A stretch of 45,954 nucleotides of DNA from Bacteroidales bacterium (GCA_016938235.1 JAFGVA010000136.1:1-45954); one strand, 5' to 3'. Numbered from the stretch's first letter, positions 1 to 9,014 are shown. Program-made: numbers and translations. The notes: generated by a model from the sequence alone, not told the origin.

Positions 1-365
1 AGGGGATGTTAATTGTTTAATAGTTTAATAATGGTTACATGAAAATACAAGCAAGCCAAATCTTTTCTACAAAGTTACTTTGTAACAAACTAATCTTGTT
101 TTCTATTCGAGTATTATTTCCCAATAGTACCCTAGAGTTAAATACTTAAAGATTAGTACAGGTTTTACAAAAAATATACAAAAAATATTACTATAACTTA
201 ATAGAAAGGAGGTTATAATTTAGGAAAGTTATAACTGTAATTAATTCTTATTATCTCAAGGAGTGTTATAAGAAATATAAAACAAAACCCCATTCCATGT
301 ATGACCGCGAAATCATTTCCGGAATGAGGTATTAAACATATGTTTAACGTTATAAAATTAATAAA
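1..365. other. Gene-free AT-rich leader before the first lipoprotein gene
   Basis: No convincing coding region is visible on either strand in this stretch. It is strongly AT-rich. Two weak dyads can be seen: GTTATAA at 212-218 pairing with TTATAAC at 229-235, and a nine-base stem with one mismatch joining 288-296 (CCCCATTCC side) to 321-329 (GGAATGAGG). On the minus strand the second dyad is followed by GTTTTGTTTTA, so it could be a weak terminator. On the plus strand it lies in the 5' leader of the next gene. No clear TAnnTTTG promoter box was found. Confidence 0.5.
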
Positions 366-1445
366 ATGAAGAAATCTTTAATGTTTTTATCATTTATCAT
401 ATCATTATTACTGATAGTTAATAGCTGTAATGATGAAATAACTTCTCAGGACTTTGATAGTATAGATAAAAATGAGCTTAAAGTCGAAAATGGAATATTA
501 GTATTCAATTCTAGTAATAGCTTCTTTAAAACAATTAATGAAATAGCTAACTACTCAGATGCTGAACGTAAAGGATGGGAAGAATCAATAGGCTTTTTAT
601 CACAAAATCGTATTATCTCACAAATAATTGAAGCAGAACAAGAACATATTGCTCCATATATGGATTTGTCGGATGATGAATTACTAGATCAAGAAAATGT
701 TCCTTCGAAACATTCTGCAACTTTTTATAAATATCTTGATTATGGAGTTATTAAAATTACTGATGAAGGAACTGAAAATGAGAGTTGGGATTATTCAGTT
801 AGCAATAAAATGTATACCGATTTTATAAATATCGATGGAATATTTGCAATTGGAGATACTTTATTTCAGTTTAATAAAGATGTTGTAAAAATATATCCTA
901 AATCAAATACATCAAACGTTGACAAATTAAAAATGACTAATGTTTCAAATGAAGAAATTTCAATTATTCAGTTAAAAACAAATTTTAAAAGCACCCGGTA
1001 TTTTTACGATAAAGATATTGCTGAGGCAGATAAAAAAAGAATTTCAGTAGAAGTTTATGGTGATATGCTATATTTTATTGAAAGCTCGAAAACTTTATAT
1101 TATACTTATGTTGTATTTATACGGTGTCAAGAGAAGAAATTATTCTCTTGGAAGGATATAAATACAGAATTTTGGATAAATGGGAAATGGGACTTTAGGT
1201 ATGGACCACTAAATAACGGTTGGGATGCCAGTTACAACTGGCATGGTAACGGTTGCTATTGTAAAAGATCGGTTAATCCGGAAACTGGGGAACTCATAAA
1301 TGAGAATTCCTCATTTTATGTAAAAGTGCCAGAGTGGGAACCATGGGATTTTACACCAATCCCTTATTTTAGAAATATATATTGGTACGGGCTAAGATAT
1401 GGTGGTTGCTGTGGTCTTAAAGCAGAGATAGGTTTTAATTTTTAG
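366..1445 (+). CDS. Predicted surface or periplasmic lipoprotein of unknown function
   Basis: A 359-residue protein with an N-terminal hydrophobic segment ending in a lipobox (IVNSC, Cys21), so it is predicted to be exported and lipid-anchored. The region after the signal (ENGILVFNSSNSFFKTINEI, then a DAERKGWEESIGF stretch) resembles the start of Bacteroidota lipoproteins grouped as DUF4848, but this is from memory and uncertain. The C-terminal third is rich in Trp, Tyr and Gly and carries four cysteines in two pairs (GCYCK and GGCCG), which could form disulfides in the periplasm. The last residues (EIGFNF) look like a barrel-type end although no barrel precedes them. It lies upstream of a DUF4249 gene and a TonB receptor, separated from them by a hairpin. 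No enzymatic motif was recognised. Confidence 0.7.
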   Translation: MKKSLMFLSFIISLLLIVNSCNDEITSQDFDSIDKNELKVENGILVFNSSNSFFKTINEIANYSDAERKGWEESIGFLSQNRIISQIIEAEQEHIAPYMDLSDDELLDQENVPSKHSATFYKYLDYGVIKITDEGTENESWDYSVSNKMYTDFINIDGIFAIGDTLFQFNKDVVKIYPKSNTSNVDKLKMTNVSNEEISIIQLKTNFKSTRYFYDKDIAEADKKRISVEVYGDMLYFIESSKTLYYTYVVFIRCQEKKLFSWKDINTEFWINGKWDFRYGPLNNGWDASYNWHGNGCYCKRSVNPETGELINENSSFYVKVPEWEPWDFTPIPYFRNIYWYGLRYGGCCGLKAEIGFNF

Positions 1446-1496
1446 TGAAGTAAAAACTAAATTAGCTATATTTTTCAAATTATAACTTAACAATAT

Positions 1497-1525
1497 TGGA
1501 GCTTTCCCCATATGTGAAAGCTCCA
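1497..1525 (+). terminator. Strong hairpin between the lipoprotein and DUF4249 genes
   Basis: A perfect ten-base-pair stem: TGGAGCTTTC at 1497-1506 pairs with GAAAGCTCCA at 1516-1525 around a nine-base loop, followed by TATTTT. It has the form of a rho-independent terminator with a short U tract. The downstream start codon is only 17 bases away, which leaves little room for a separate promoter after it. Attenuation or read-through is therefore possible. Confidence 0.65.
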
Positions 1526-1542
1526 TATTTTAAAAACATTGT

Positions 1543-2484
1543 ATGCGATATAAAATTAAAAGTATATGGTTGCTTGTTATAATTCTTCTATCTAGCAGAT
1601 GTACAAAAGAAATTGATATTCAGCTTAATGACACGAACAGAGAAATGGCTATGTATTGTACATTTACAGAAGACAACTTATCTGCTTTTTTCTCTAGTAC
1701 AACACAAATAACAAATGGAGAATATCCTCGGTTATGGAAACTGCATATTACATTATCGGAAGAAGCTAAACCGATACTTGATACAATTATCAATGATAGT
1801 GTTTTTAAGTTCAAATATGATTTTAATAGAGGGATTTTATATCACATAGCTGTTAGTGATTCAAGCGGAAGTGTATTAACTGGTACTGCAGAGATTCCGG
1901 AGGATGTAAATATATTTTCCGCAAGCCTAACATTGGCATATAAAAAATATAGCCAAAATGAAATTAGTGGCATTATGTATAGTGAGGCAACAATAACTTT
2001 TATTGATCCCGCTAATGAAAAAAACTATTACGAAATAATAATTTATGATGTTAATGATAATTTTTCACCAGAAGTATATGAATACTGGTCAAGTTTCTCA
2101 TCAGAAGACCCGGTCTTAAAGCTTGAAGGAGATCTTGATTATAATCCTAAAACTATATTTTTCTCAGATGATCTATTTAATGGAGAAAAATATCAATTAA
2201 AAGTATTAAGTTCCGATGGAGGCAACTATTGCAGTTATGGACAATGCTTACCTAATGAAGCAAAAATTGAACTACGCTCGATAAGTGAAGATTACTATTT
2301 GTACCTAAAATATCTGACTCGGCATTACTATAACCAGCAAACATCTGATGGAAAACCTGGCCTTGATATGCTATATACAGGAGAACCGATAGATGTTTAT
2401 TCCAATATCGAAAATGGGTATGGCTTGTTTGCAGGCTATAGTACAATAACAAAAGATTTCGTTTTAGTCCCAATAAATTTTTAA
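1543..2484 (+). CDS. DUF4249 family lipoprotein
   Basis: A 313-residue protein with a signal peptide and lipobox (LLSSRC, Cys20) followed by the KEIDIQLNDTNREMAMYC segment typical of DUF4249 proteins. The family is found in Bacteroidota, almost always beside a TonB-dependent receptor with a carboxypeptidase-regulatory-like N-terminal domain, and that is the arrangement here: the receptor starts three bases after this stop codon. It is predicted to be an outer-membrane lipoprotein with beta-sandwich character (segments such as HITLSEEAKPILDT and FKYDFNRGILYHIAVSD). Its role is probably accessory to the receptor, for example as a surface-exposed partner in substrate capture. The substrate is unknown. 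Length is slightly below the usual 350-400 residues of the family. Confidence 0.85.
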   Translation: MRYKIKSIWLLVIILLSSRCTKEIDIQLNDTNREMAMYCTFTEDNLSAFFSSTTQITNGEYPRLWKLHITLSEEAKPILDTIINDSVFKFKYDFNRGILYHIAVSDSSGSVLTGTAEIPEDVNIFSASLTLAYKKYSQNEISGIMYSEATITFIDPANEKNYYEIIIYDVNDNFSPEVYEYWSSFSSEDPVLKLEGDLDYNPKTIFFSDDLFNGEKYQLKVLSSDGGNYCSYGQCLPNEAKIELRSISEDYYLYLKYLTRHYYNQQTSDGKPGLDMLYTGEPIDVYSNIENGYGLFAGYSTITKDFVLVPINF

Positions 2485-2487
2485 TGA

Positions 2488-4938
2488 ATGCACAATTTCA
2501 TTTTTAAAATATTCACATGCTTGTGTTCGTTATTGTTAAGTATTACCGGATTTACTCAAAACAAAGTAATTGTTAGGGGTACCATTGAAGACTTAAATAC
2601 CGGAGAAAGATTAATTGGAGTAAATGTTTATAATGAAGAATCAAACACGGGTTCAGCATCTAATAAATTTGGTTTTTATAGCATTTATCTAACAAAAACA
2701 GATTCCGTAACTATATTGTTTTCATATGTTGGATATAATTCTCAAAAGTTAAAGCTAGCTATTAAACAAGATACTGTAGTTAATATAAGCCTTTTACCCA
2801 ATCTTGAAATTGCTGAAGTCCAGGTAATATCTGCCAAAAAGATAGAAACTAAACCTGAAATGAGTAAAGTTGATCTATCAATAAAAGATATTAGAATGTT
2901 ACCTACTGCAATAGGTGAAACAGATGTATTAAAAGCTTATCAATTAATGCCTGGTATTCAGGGTGGATTAGAGGGTTCATCAGGGCTTTATGTTAGGGGT
3001 GGCTCTCCTGACCAAAATTTATTTTTACTTGATGATGTCCCACTTTATAATGTTAGCCATATGGGTGGCTTTGTTTCTGTTTTTGATATTTCAGTTTTAA
3101 AGAAAGTTGATTTCTATAAAGGGGGATATCCAGCCAGATATGGCGGCAAGCTGTCTTCTATCGTTGATATTCGTTTAAAGGATGGCAATATTAAAAAAAT
3201 TGGAGGGGAGTATAGCCTTGGAACTGTTTTGACCAAAATAATGCTGGAAGGACCTATTAGTAAGGACAAATCATCTTTTATTTTGTCCGTCAGACGGTGC
3301 AATTTTGACCTACTGACTTTTGCCCAATCAAAGCTGTTCCCTGATCCACTTAATCCAAATGATTACTGGGGATATAACTTTTATGATCTTAATTTAAAGC
3401 TTAATTATAAGGTAACCAACAAAGATCGGCTATTTGTAAGCAGTTATGTTGGAAATGATAACCTGAAATTCATTACCAAGGAAGCAAGAAACAGCTCAGA
3501 ATCATTACAATACTCAGTAGATGAACGTTTAAGGTGGGGCAATAAGATGTTTAGTACAAGATGGAACCATATTTATAGCAATGCCTTGTTTCATAATATT
3601 AGCCTTTCGTATTCGCAATATAAATTCAAAACTAGTTATGACTATCAAAGTGAAGATTTATTAGCAGATGAGAATAGTGAACAAGAAAAATTTATATTTC
3701 TTTCGGGGATAAAAGATTTAAATATTAAAATAGATTATGAGTTCTTGTTGAAGAAAAATATTATTAGAACTGGTATTGCAAGCACTTTCCATAATTACAC
3801 TCCTACTTATACCTCACTAATAAATACATTTTCTAATCCAATACTTGGGGATACAATTATTGAAGCCCCTATTGTAAATACTAAGCTGTATACTGTAGAG
3901 TCTTCTGCATATTTTGAACTTCAATCTGAAATTACAGATAAACTGCAAACAAATATTGGAACTTTTTTGAGCCTTTACAATACAATGGATAAAGCATATT
4001 TTATTCCTCAACCAAGAATCTTATTCATTTATAATTTCATTCCATCTTGTTCGTTTAAAGCTTCATTTTGTAAAATGCAGCAATACACTCACCTACTTAC
4101 TAATTCCGGAGCTGGATTACCGACAGATTTATGGATACCCTCAACTTCTAATATTAAGCCCGAAATCTCTAATCAAATAGCAGTTGGTCTAGTTCATACT
4201 TCAGAGAAGAATATTGAAATAAGTTTTGAATCATATTACAAAAAATTTGAAGATCTCATTGAATATAAAGCAGGAACGATATTATTTCAGGATGCTGAGG
4301 ACTTTGCCAATAAAATTGAACTAGGTGGCACTGGTTCTTCCAAAGGAATCGAATTATTAATTCAAAAGAAATCAGGCATCTTTTCATGGTGGATAGCATA
4401 TACTCTCTCAAAATCTGAGAGAAGATTCGAGAATTTAAACAATGGTAAATCTTTCCCTTTCAAATATGATAGATTACATGATATATCGCTTGTTGGGAAC
4501 TGGATTATAAAACCTGGTATAAAATTCTCTGCTACCTGGGTATATACAAGTGGCTACGCAATAACACTGCCAACAAAAAAATACCAGAATCCAATTATGG
4601 GGAATACAAACTCTGATGACCCTAATTATCCATATACAATAATTGATGTTCATATCTATAATGGCAAAAACAGATACAGAATGCCCTCCTATCACAGGCT
4701 TGACATAGGTTTTCAGTTTAGTAAACATATAAACAAAGGTGAAAGAACCTGGTCGTTAGGTGTTTATAATGTATATAATAAGCAGAATGCCTACTTTGTT
4801 TATTTTAAACAATCTAGTCCTAAAATGATTATGCAGGAGGATGGCTCCTTAATACAAGTAAGAGATAAAAGCTTAAAACTTTATCAAATGACGTTAATGC
4901 CCATATTTCCATATTGCAGTTATAGTTTATCCTTTTAG
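2488..4938 (+). CDS. TonB-dependent outer-membrane receptor with carboxypeptidase-regulatory-like domain
   Basis: An 816-residue outer-membrane receptor. Residues 1-23 form a signal peptide. Residues 27-110 are a CarboxypepD_reg-like fold (VIVRGTIEDLNTGERLIGVN, then SNKFGFYSI). Residues 120-235 are the plug, including the YVRGGSPDQNLFLLDDVPLY motif around residue 168. The rest is a 22-strand-type beta barrel ending in an aromatic residue (SYSLSF), as expected for recognition by the Bam machinery. No clear TonB box was identified by eye. It is predicted to move a substrate into the periplasm using proton-motive force passed on by TonB/ExbBD, which are not in this window. With the DUF4249 gene three bases upstream it forms a two-gene transport unit. 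The cargo could be a peptide, siderophore or glycan; the sequence does not decide. Confidence 0.93.
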   Translation: MHNFIFKIFTCLCSLLLSITGFTQNKVIVRGTIEDLNTGERLIGVNVYNEESNTGSASNKFGFYSIYLTKTDSVTILFSYVGYNSQKLKLAIKQDTVVNISLLPNLEIAEVQVISAKKIETKPEMSKVDLSIKDIRMLPTAIGETDVLKAYQLMPGIQGGLEGSSGLYVRGGSPDQNLFLLDDVPLYNVSHMGGFVSVFDISVLKKVDFYKGGYPARYGGKLSSIVDIRLKDGNIKKIGGEYSLGTVLTKIMLEGPISKDKSSFILSVRRCNFDLLTFAQSKLFPDPLNPNDYWGYNFYDLNLKLNYKVTNKDRLFVSSYVGNDNLKFITKEARNSSESLQYSVDERLRWGNKMFSTRWNHIYSNALFHNISLSYSQYKFKTSYDYQSEDLLADENSEQEKFIFLSGIKDLNIKIDYEFLLKKNIIRTGIASTFHNYTPTYTSLINTFSNPILGDTIIEAPIVNTKLYTVESSAYFELQSEITDKLQTNIGTFLSLYNTMDKAYFIPQPRILFIYNFIPSCSFKASFCKMQQYTHLLTNSGAGLPTDLWIPSTSNIKPEISNQIAVGLVHTSEKNIEISFESYYKKFEDLIEYKAGTILFQDAEDFANKIELGGTGSSKGIELLIQKKSGIFSWWIAYTLSKSERRFENLNNGKSFPFKYDRLHDISLVGNWIIKPGIKFSATWVYTSGYAITLPTKKYQNPIMGNTNSDDPNYPYTIIDVHIYNGKNRYRMPSYHRLDIGFQFSKHINKGERTWSLGVYNVYNKQNAYFVYFKQSSPKMIMQEDGSLIQVRDKSLKLYQMTLMPIFPYCSYSLSF

Positions 4939-4954
4939 TTAATAGAATATGTAG

Positions 4955-5101
4955 AAAGTCTTTAACTTTTTTTTTAACCTGATTGTTTGGGATATTTACG
5001 GCGGTTTGGCGTTTTATCCTTTTGACCATTTGGGTATATATGCTGAATATGGATATACCAAATATTCCAATTTAAGGTATGGGTTAGGTCTAAGGTTTTA
5101 A
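4955..5101 (+). pseudogene. Fossil C-terminus of an outer-membrane beta-barrel protein
   Basis: One plus-strand frame from 4955 to the TAA at 5099-5101 is open for 48 codons and reads as the end of a barrel protein: alternating aromatic and small residues, with segments IYGGLAFYPFDHLGIYAEYG and RYGLGLRF just before the stop. A terminal aromatic residue after alternating hydrophobics is the classic last strand of an outer-membrane barrel. There is no start codon: the frame is closed by TAG at 4952-4954, and the head is a poly-T run at 4967-4975. I infer a decayed remnant of a small porin-like (OMP beta-barrel) gene left behind the TonB receptor, perhaps by deletion. Confidence 0.6.
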
Positions 5102-5134
5102 AAATGAAATATTACATATTATCAAAAAAAAATG

Positions 5135-5166
5135 AGGCTGTCTGGTATTATTCCAAACAGCCTGTT
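5135..5166. terminator. Bidirectional terminator between the receptor block and htpG
   Basis: An eleven-base stem with one C-A mismatch (AGGCTGTCTGG at 5135-5145 against CCAAACAGCCT at 5153-5163) is followed on the plus strand by a T run at 5165-5170 and preceded by an A run at 5124-5132, which is a T run on the minus strand. It can stop both the plus-strand receptor transcript and the converging htpG transcript. Confidence 0.75.
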
Positions 5167-5192
5167 TTTTATTAAATTAAAGTGTGCTGACT

Positions 5193-7238
5193 TTAAAGCA
5201 ATTCTATGCTTCGTTTTACAAATTTCGACAACTCTTCGCCTTTAAGCATGTTATTAGCCAAAAGAGCAAGATCAATCAGTTGCTTAACCTGTTTGTTCTT
5301 CTTGCCAAATTTATTTAATACCTCTTGTTTCTTGTCCTTAAACTCCTTGATTTTCTTTTCCAGATCCTGAATCCTGTCTTTATCTTCCTGCTTTACTTCT
5401 TCGTCTTTCTTATCTTTATTTGCTTTTTCAAGATCAGCTTTATTGCTTTCCAGGGGTTTAATTTTTTCCTCAATCTTAAGAATTTCATCGAGCGATTTTT
5501 TCTCAAGGTCTTCGTTAATTTTAAGGATTAAGGGATGGTTACCGTTTATAACAAGATTGTAGCTGTCAGGTAATTCGCCATAAAAGTTCATGCCGCCTCC
5601 CAGGGCTGACATATCTTTCATTCTGCGCATGAATTCCGATTGGGTAATTACCAGCGGACTTTCAGTTTCTGATAAACCTTCGAACTGAACAATAAAATTG
5701 GCTTTGTCGGGTAACTGACCTCTGAAAACAGGAGTTAATCTTTCTCTTTGCTCTGAACTAAGCTTAATTTCTTTGTTTTCCTCTTTTTCAATAAGTTTAT
5801 CAGCAACATCTGCATCAACACGTACAAAGCGTGAATCTTTAAATTTCTGTTCAAGGTGATTAATGTAGTGCGTATCAAGCTGTCCGTCCATGATTAGTAC
5901 ATCGTAACCTTTGGAGCGTGCCGCATCGATAAAGCTGTACTGAGCGTCTTTATCTGAGGTATACAGGTAAACAAGATTCTTGTTTTTATCGGTCTGGTTT
6001 TCTTTAATCAGTTTTTCATACTCTTCGAATGTGAAATACTTACCCTCGGTATTTTTCAGAAGAGCAAATTTTTGAGCTTTCTCGTAGAATTTCTCTTCCG
6101 AAACCATTCCATATTCGATAAATAATTTAAGATTGTCCCATTTCTTTTCAAATTGTTCGCGATCGTTTTTGAAAATTTCTGCCAGTCTGTCGGCTACTTT
6201 CTTGGTGATGTGAGACGAGATTTTCTTCACATTTGAGTCGCTCTGAAGGTAGCTGCGCGAAACGTTCAGCGGAATGTCTGGCGAATCGATAATACCATGT
6301 AACAAGGTTAAGAATTCGGGTACAATTCCTTCTACAGAGTCGGTAACAAAAACCTGGTTGCAGTACAATTGTATTTTATTGCGCTGAATATCAATATTAT
6401 TCTTAATCTTTGGGAAATAAAGAATACCTGTGAGGTTAAACGGGTAATCAACATTCAGGTGAATATTGAAAAGCGGTTCTTCACCCATTGGGTAAAGTTC
6501 GTTGTAAAATTTTCCGTAGTCCTCATCTTTAAGATCTGCAGGTTTCTGAGTCCAGAGTGGATTCGGATTATTGATTATTTTATCCTTATCAAGCTCTACC
6601 TCTTTTCCGTCTTTCCACTCTTTTTGTTTTCCAAAGCCAATTTCTACCGGTAAGAATTTACAGTATTTGTTCAGCAGTTGGTTTATCTTGTTTTCTTCAA
6701 GAAATTCTTTAGAGTCTTTATCGATATGCAAAATTATTTGTGTACCCCTGGTTTCTTTGTTTGTATCTTCCAGTGAATACTCCGGACTACCATCGCATTC
6801 CCATTTTACAGCTTTTTCAGTTTCAATATACGATTTGGTTATTACTTCAACTTTTTTTGAAACCATGAAAGCGGAATAAAAACCTAAACCAAAATGCCCG
6901 ATTATGGCATTCGATTGGTTTTTGTATTTTTCGAGGAAATCTTCGGCACTGGAAAGAGCAATCTGGTTGATGTATTTTTTTACTTCTGCTTCAGACATTC
7001 CAATACCCTGGTCGGTGATGGTTAATGTCCCTTTCTTTTTATCAAGGTCAACACGAACGGTTAAATCTCCCAGTTCTCCTTTAAATTCGCCTGTGTTTGC
7101 CAGGGTTTTAAGTTTTTGAGTTGCATCAACAGCATTGGAAATTAGTTCACGCAAGAAGATTTCATGATCGGAATAGAGGAATTTTTTAATGATCGGAAAA
7201 ATATTCTCCGTGGTTACGCCAATTTTACCTTTTTCCAT
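5193..7238 (-). CDS. htpG: Molecular chaperone HtpG (Hsp90)
   Basis: A 681-residue Hsp90-family ATP-dependent chaperone acting on non-native proteins in the cytoplasm. The N-terminal GHKL ATPase domain shows its binding motifs: FLRELISNAVDA (ATP/Mg-binding Glu and Asn), DQGIGM, and GHFGLGFYSAFMV (lid/glycine motif). The middle domain contains the NVSRSYLQ segment with the catalytic-loop arginine, and the C-terminal dimerisation region ends in KRSIELL. I place the start at the ATG at 7236-7238 (MEKGKIGVTTENIF), the usual family N-terminus. An in-frame ATG 54 bases upstream would add an unconserved 18 residues. A highly charged, Lys/Glu-rich insertion precedes the last 50 residues, a coiled-coil-like stretch typical of Bacteroidota HtpG. 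It is transcribed alone and converges on the TonB receptor. Confidence 0.97.
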   Translation of the reverse strand: MEKGKIGVTTENIFPIIKKFLYSDHEIFLRELISNAVDATQKLKTLANTGEFKGELGDLTVRVDLDKKKGTLTITDQGIGMSEAEVKKYINQIALSSAEDFLEKYKNQSNAIIGHFGLGFYSAFMVSKKVEVITKSYIETEKAVKWECDGSPEYSLEDTNKETRGTQIILHIDKDSKEFLEENKINQLLNKYCKFLPVEIGFGKQKEWKDGKEVELDKDKIINNPNPLWTQKPADLKDEDYGKFYNELYPMGEEPLFNIHLNVDYPFNLTGILYFPKIKNNIDIQRNKIQLYCNQVFVTDSVEGIVPEFLTLLHGIIDSPDIPLNVSRSYLQSDSNVKKISSHITKKVADRLAEIFKNDREQFEKKWDNLKLFIEYGMVSEEKFYEKAQKFALLKNTEGKYFTFEEYEKLIKENQTDKNKNLVYLYTSDKDAQYSFIDAARSKGYDVLIMDGQLDTHYINHLEQKFKDSRFVRVDADVADKLIEKEENKEIKLSSEQRERLTPVFRGQLPDKANFIVQFEGLSETESPLVITQSEFMRRMKDMSALGGGMNFYGELPDSYNLVINGNHPLILKINEDLEKKSLDEILKIEEKIKPLESNKADLEKANKDKKDEEVKQEDKDRIQDLEKKIKEFKDKKQEVLNKFGKKNKQVKQLIDLALLANNMLKGEELSKFVKRSIELL

Positions 7239-7355
7239 AGTATATATTTTAATATTAGTTTCTGGCTCGAAGCTATTCAAAGCATGTGCCAAGCAGGTTT
7301 TGCTGACAAACAGTCATAAATAAATTTGAGAAAGGTTTTTTTTTCTGAAATTTTA

Positions 7356-8192
7356 TCAGTTCGTGACAGATATATCTGACTCATGCATCCAGATTCCGTC
7401 TTCGAATTTAAGTCCGTCGTATGAAAAGTCGGGTCCGTAGAATTGAAACTGATCGATCTGTGAGGGTCGGGAAGGAGACAGGTGATCGAAAATTATCATC
7501 TCCATACCTGCATTGTAATCAAGGGTCATTTGCACTTTTTCGTTGTATTCAAAAACCACCCGGTTTAATGTTTTACCGGCATACCTGAAATGTTTTTGTG
7601 GAAAATAGGGCGTGTTTTCGTTGTTAAATGCCAAAATATCAATAAGTTTCATGTTTGATAAGATGTCTTTAAAATGAAAGCCCAGGAGGGTATAATAGGT
7701 TTGCCCTTTGTATTTGTTTTCTACTATTTTATAATACAAAGCTCCTGGCCACATTGAAATATCGGCGTATGATTGTTGGTTTGAAGTTAGTATTTCAGAA
7801 GCTTCTTTTAGCAGATAAGTTTGTATCTCTTTGTTTTTTTTTGCCTGGTATTGTATTATGCCATAGTAATTATTAAATCCGCCTTTCTGAGGAATATTCC
7901 AGGTATAAATTACCAGCTTTTCATCTTCTGAGGATATTCTGCCAATGGTTTTAATTTCGGAGAAGGTATAATAGAATGCATCATCAAGCTGCAATGTTTT
8001 ATAAAGTGAATCTCTGAAAGCGAGTTCAGCTTCTTTTTTCTGCTTTCCAACAGAATTAGAAATCATTGAATATTGCTTAAGCAGTATTTCTGCTTTGGCT
8101 GCAAAGAAAATGGAATCAATTTTCTGACTATAGACTGTAGTTATACTTAGTATAGAGATTATAACAATCCCATTCAGAAATTTTAATTTCAT
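7356..8192 (-). CDS. Conserved secreted protein of unknown function
   Basis: A 278-residue protein with a clear signal peptide (hydrophobic residues 5-20, then VYSQK) and no lipobox, so probably periplasmic. The mature part begins with a helical, Lys/Gln-rich segment (ISNSVGKQKKEAELAFRDSL) and continues with beta-rich segments containing many aromatics (FNNYYGIIQYQ, MWPGALYYKIV, TYYTLLGFHFKD). It ends near DGIWMHESDISVTN. I recognise no catalytic motif. It lies 42 bases downstream of a LytTR response regulator on the same strand, so the two may be co-transcribed. The pairing may be incidental, because the regulator is an unrelated cytoplasmic protein. Function unknown. Confidence 0.7.
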   Translation of the reverse strand: MKLKFLNGIVIISILSITTVYSQKIDSIFFAAKAEILLKQYSMISNSVGKQKKEAELAFRDSLYKTLQLDDAFYYTFSEIKTIGRISSEDEKLVIYTWNIPQKGGFNNYYGIIQYQAKKNKEIQTYLLKEASEILTSNQQSYADISMWPGALYYKIVENKYKGQTYYTLLGFHFKDILSNMKLIDILAFNNENTPYFPQKHFRYAGKTLNRVVFEYNEKVQMTLDYNAGMEMIIFDHLSPSRPSQIDQFQFYGPDFSYDGLKFEDGIWMHESDISVTN

Positions 8193-8234
8193 ACCTGAAA
8201 AATTTTGAATAACTACATCAAAAAAGGTGCCCGA

Positions 8235-8936
8235 TTATTTTATCATCAGGTTAATGTCACCCATCAGTTTGTCTTTGTAAGACTTTCCAATCGGAATGGT
8301 TTTCTTGCCTTCCTTGGTAGGAATAATAATAGAATTGTCTTCGATAACATTGATGCTTCTTGTATTCACGATGAAAGAACGATGAACACGAGTAAACATA
8401 TTCGATGGCAATTTCTGCTCAATGGCTTTCATTGTGAAGTGGATGGTGTATTTTTCGTTAAAAGTTGTAAATATTACATAGTTTTCAAGAGCTTCAATCC
8501 ATAAAATTTCTTCATAATGAAGGCGGACAAGGGCAGAGTTCTTCTTAATGAATATTTCGCCGTCTTTGGTGTCAACCTTGCCTTTAAACCTCACATTTGC
8601 TTTGTTTATAGCTTTGAAAAAGCGACTGTAGGCAACAGGTTTAAGCAGGTAATCAGTAACATCGTAGTTAAATGCGTCAAGCGCGTATTTTTCTTTTGAC
8701 GATACTATGATGATTTGTGGTGGATTCTGAAGTGTTTCCAGAAAATCAATACCACTCATTTCCGGCATTTCAATGTCTAAAAAGATCAAGTCAATATCTT
8801 CACCTGTGTTGAAGGCATTTATTGCCTCAACAGCATTTTCGTATGAATTGAGAAGATGAAGTTGTTCTGTTCGTCCTATAAATTCTTCCAGAACTCTTCG
8901 TGACATTTGGTCGTCATCAATAATTATACAGTTCAT
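8235..8936 (-). CDS. LytTR-family two-component response regulator
   Basis: A 233-residue regulator. Residues 1-118 are a receiver domain with the acidic pocket IIDDD (residues 5-9), phospho-acceptor Asp54 in FLDIEMPEMSGIDFL, a conserved Ser in IIIVSS and the Lys in YLLKPV. Residues about 130-230 are a LytTR DNA-binding domain (LHYEEILWIEALENYVIF, then FTRVHRSFIVNTRSI and IPIGKSYKDKL). Phosphorylation is expected from a LytS-type histidine kinase. None is encoded nearby, so this is an orphan regulator. Its likely operator half-sites cannot be identified by eye. A good Bacteroidota-type promoter lies directly upstream, and the next gene on the same strand is an unknown secreted protein 42 bases away. 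Confidence 0.95.
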   Translation of the reverse strand: MNCIIIDDDQMSRRVLEEFIGRTEQLHLLNSYENAVEAINAFNTGEDIDLIFLDIEMPEMSGIDFLETLQNPPQIIIVSSKEKYALDAFNYDVTDYLLKPVAYSRFFKAINKANVRFKGKVDTKDGEIFIKKNSALVRLHYEEILWIEALENYVIFTTFNEKYTIHFTMKAIEQKLPSNMFTRVHRSFIVNTRSINVIEDNSIIIPTKEGKKTIPIGKSYKDKLMGDINLMIK

Positions 8937-8985
8937 TTTAAAATAGTTTCGTCAATAGAATGATGCACTTTGTCAAACAATGCCT

Positions 8986-9014
8986 CAAATATATAAAAAA
9001 AATGAGACAACAAA
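8986..9014 (-). promoter_or_regulatory. Predicted Bacteroidota-type promoter of the LytTR regulator
   Basis: Read on the minus strand, TTTG (9011-9014) is followed after 17 bases by TATATTTG (8986-8993), a full match to the TAnnTTTG -7 box. The predicted start of transcription is about 40 bases before the regulator's ATG. Confidence 0.5.

Noticed and set aside
7239-7292. HtpG start at the upstream ATG
   Set aside because: The added 18 residues are not part of the family. MEKGKIGV is the usual start.
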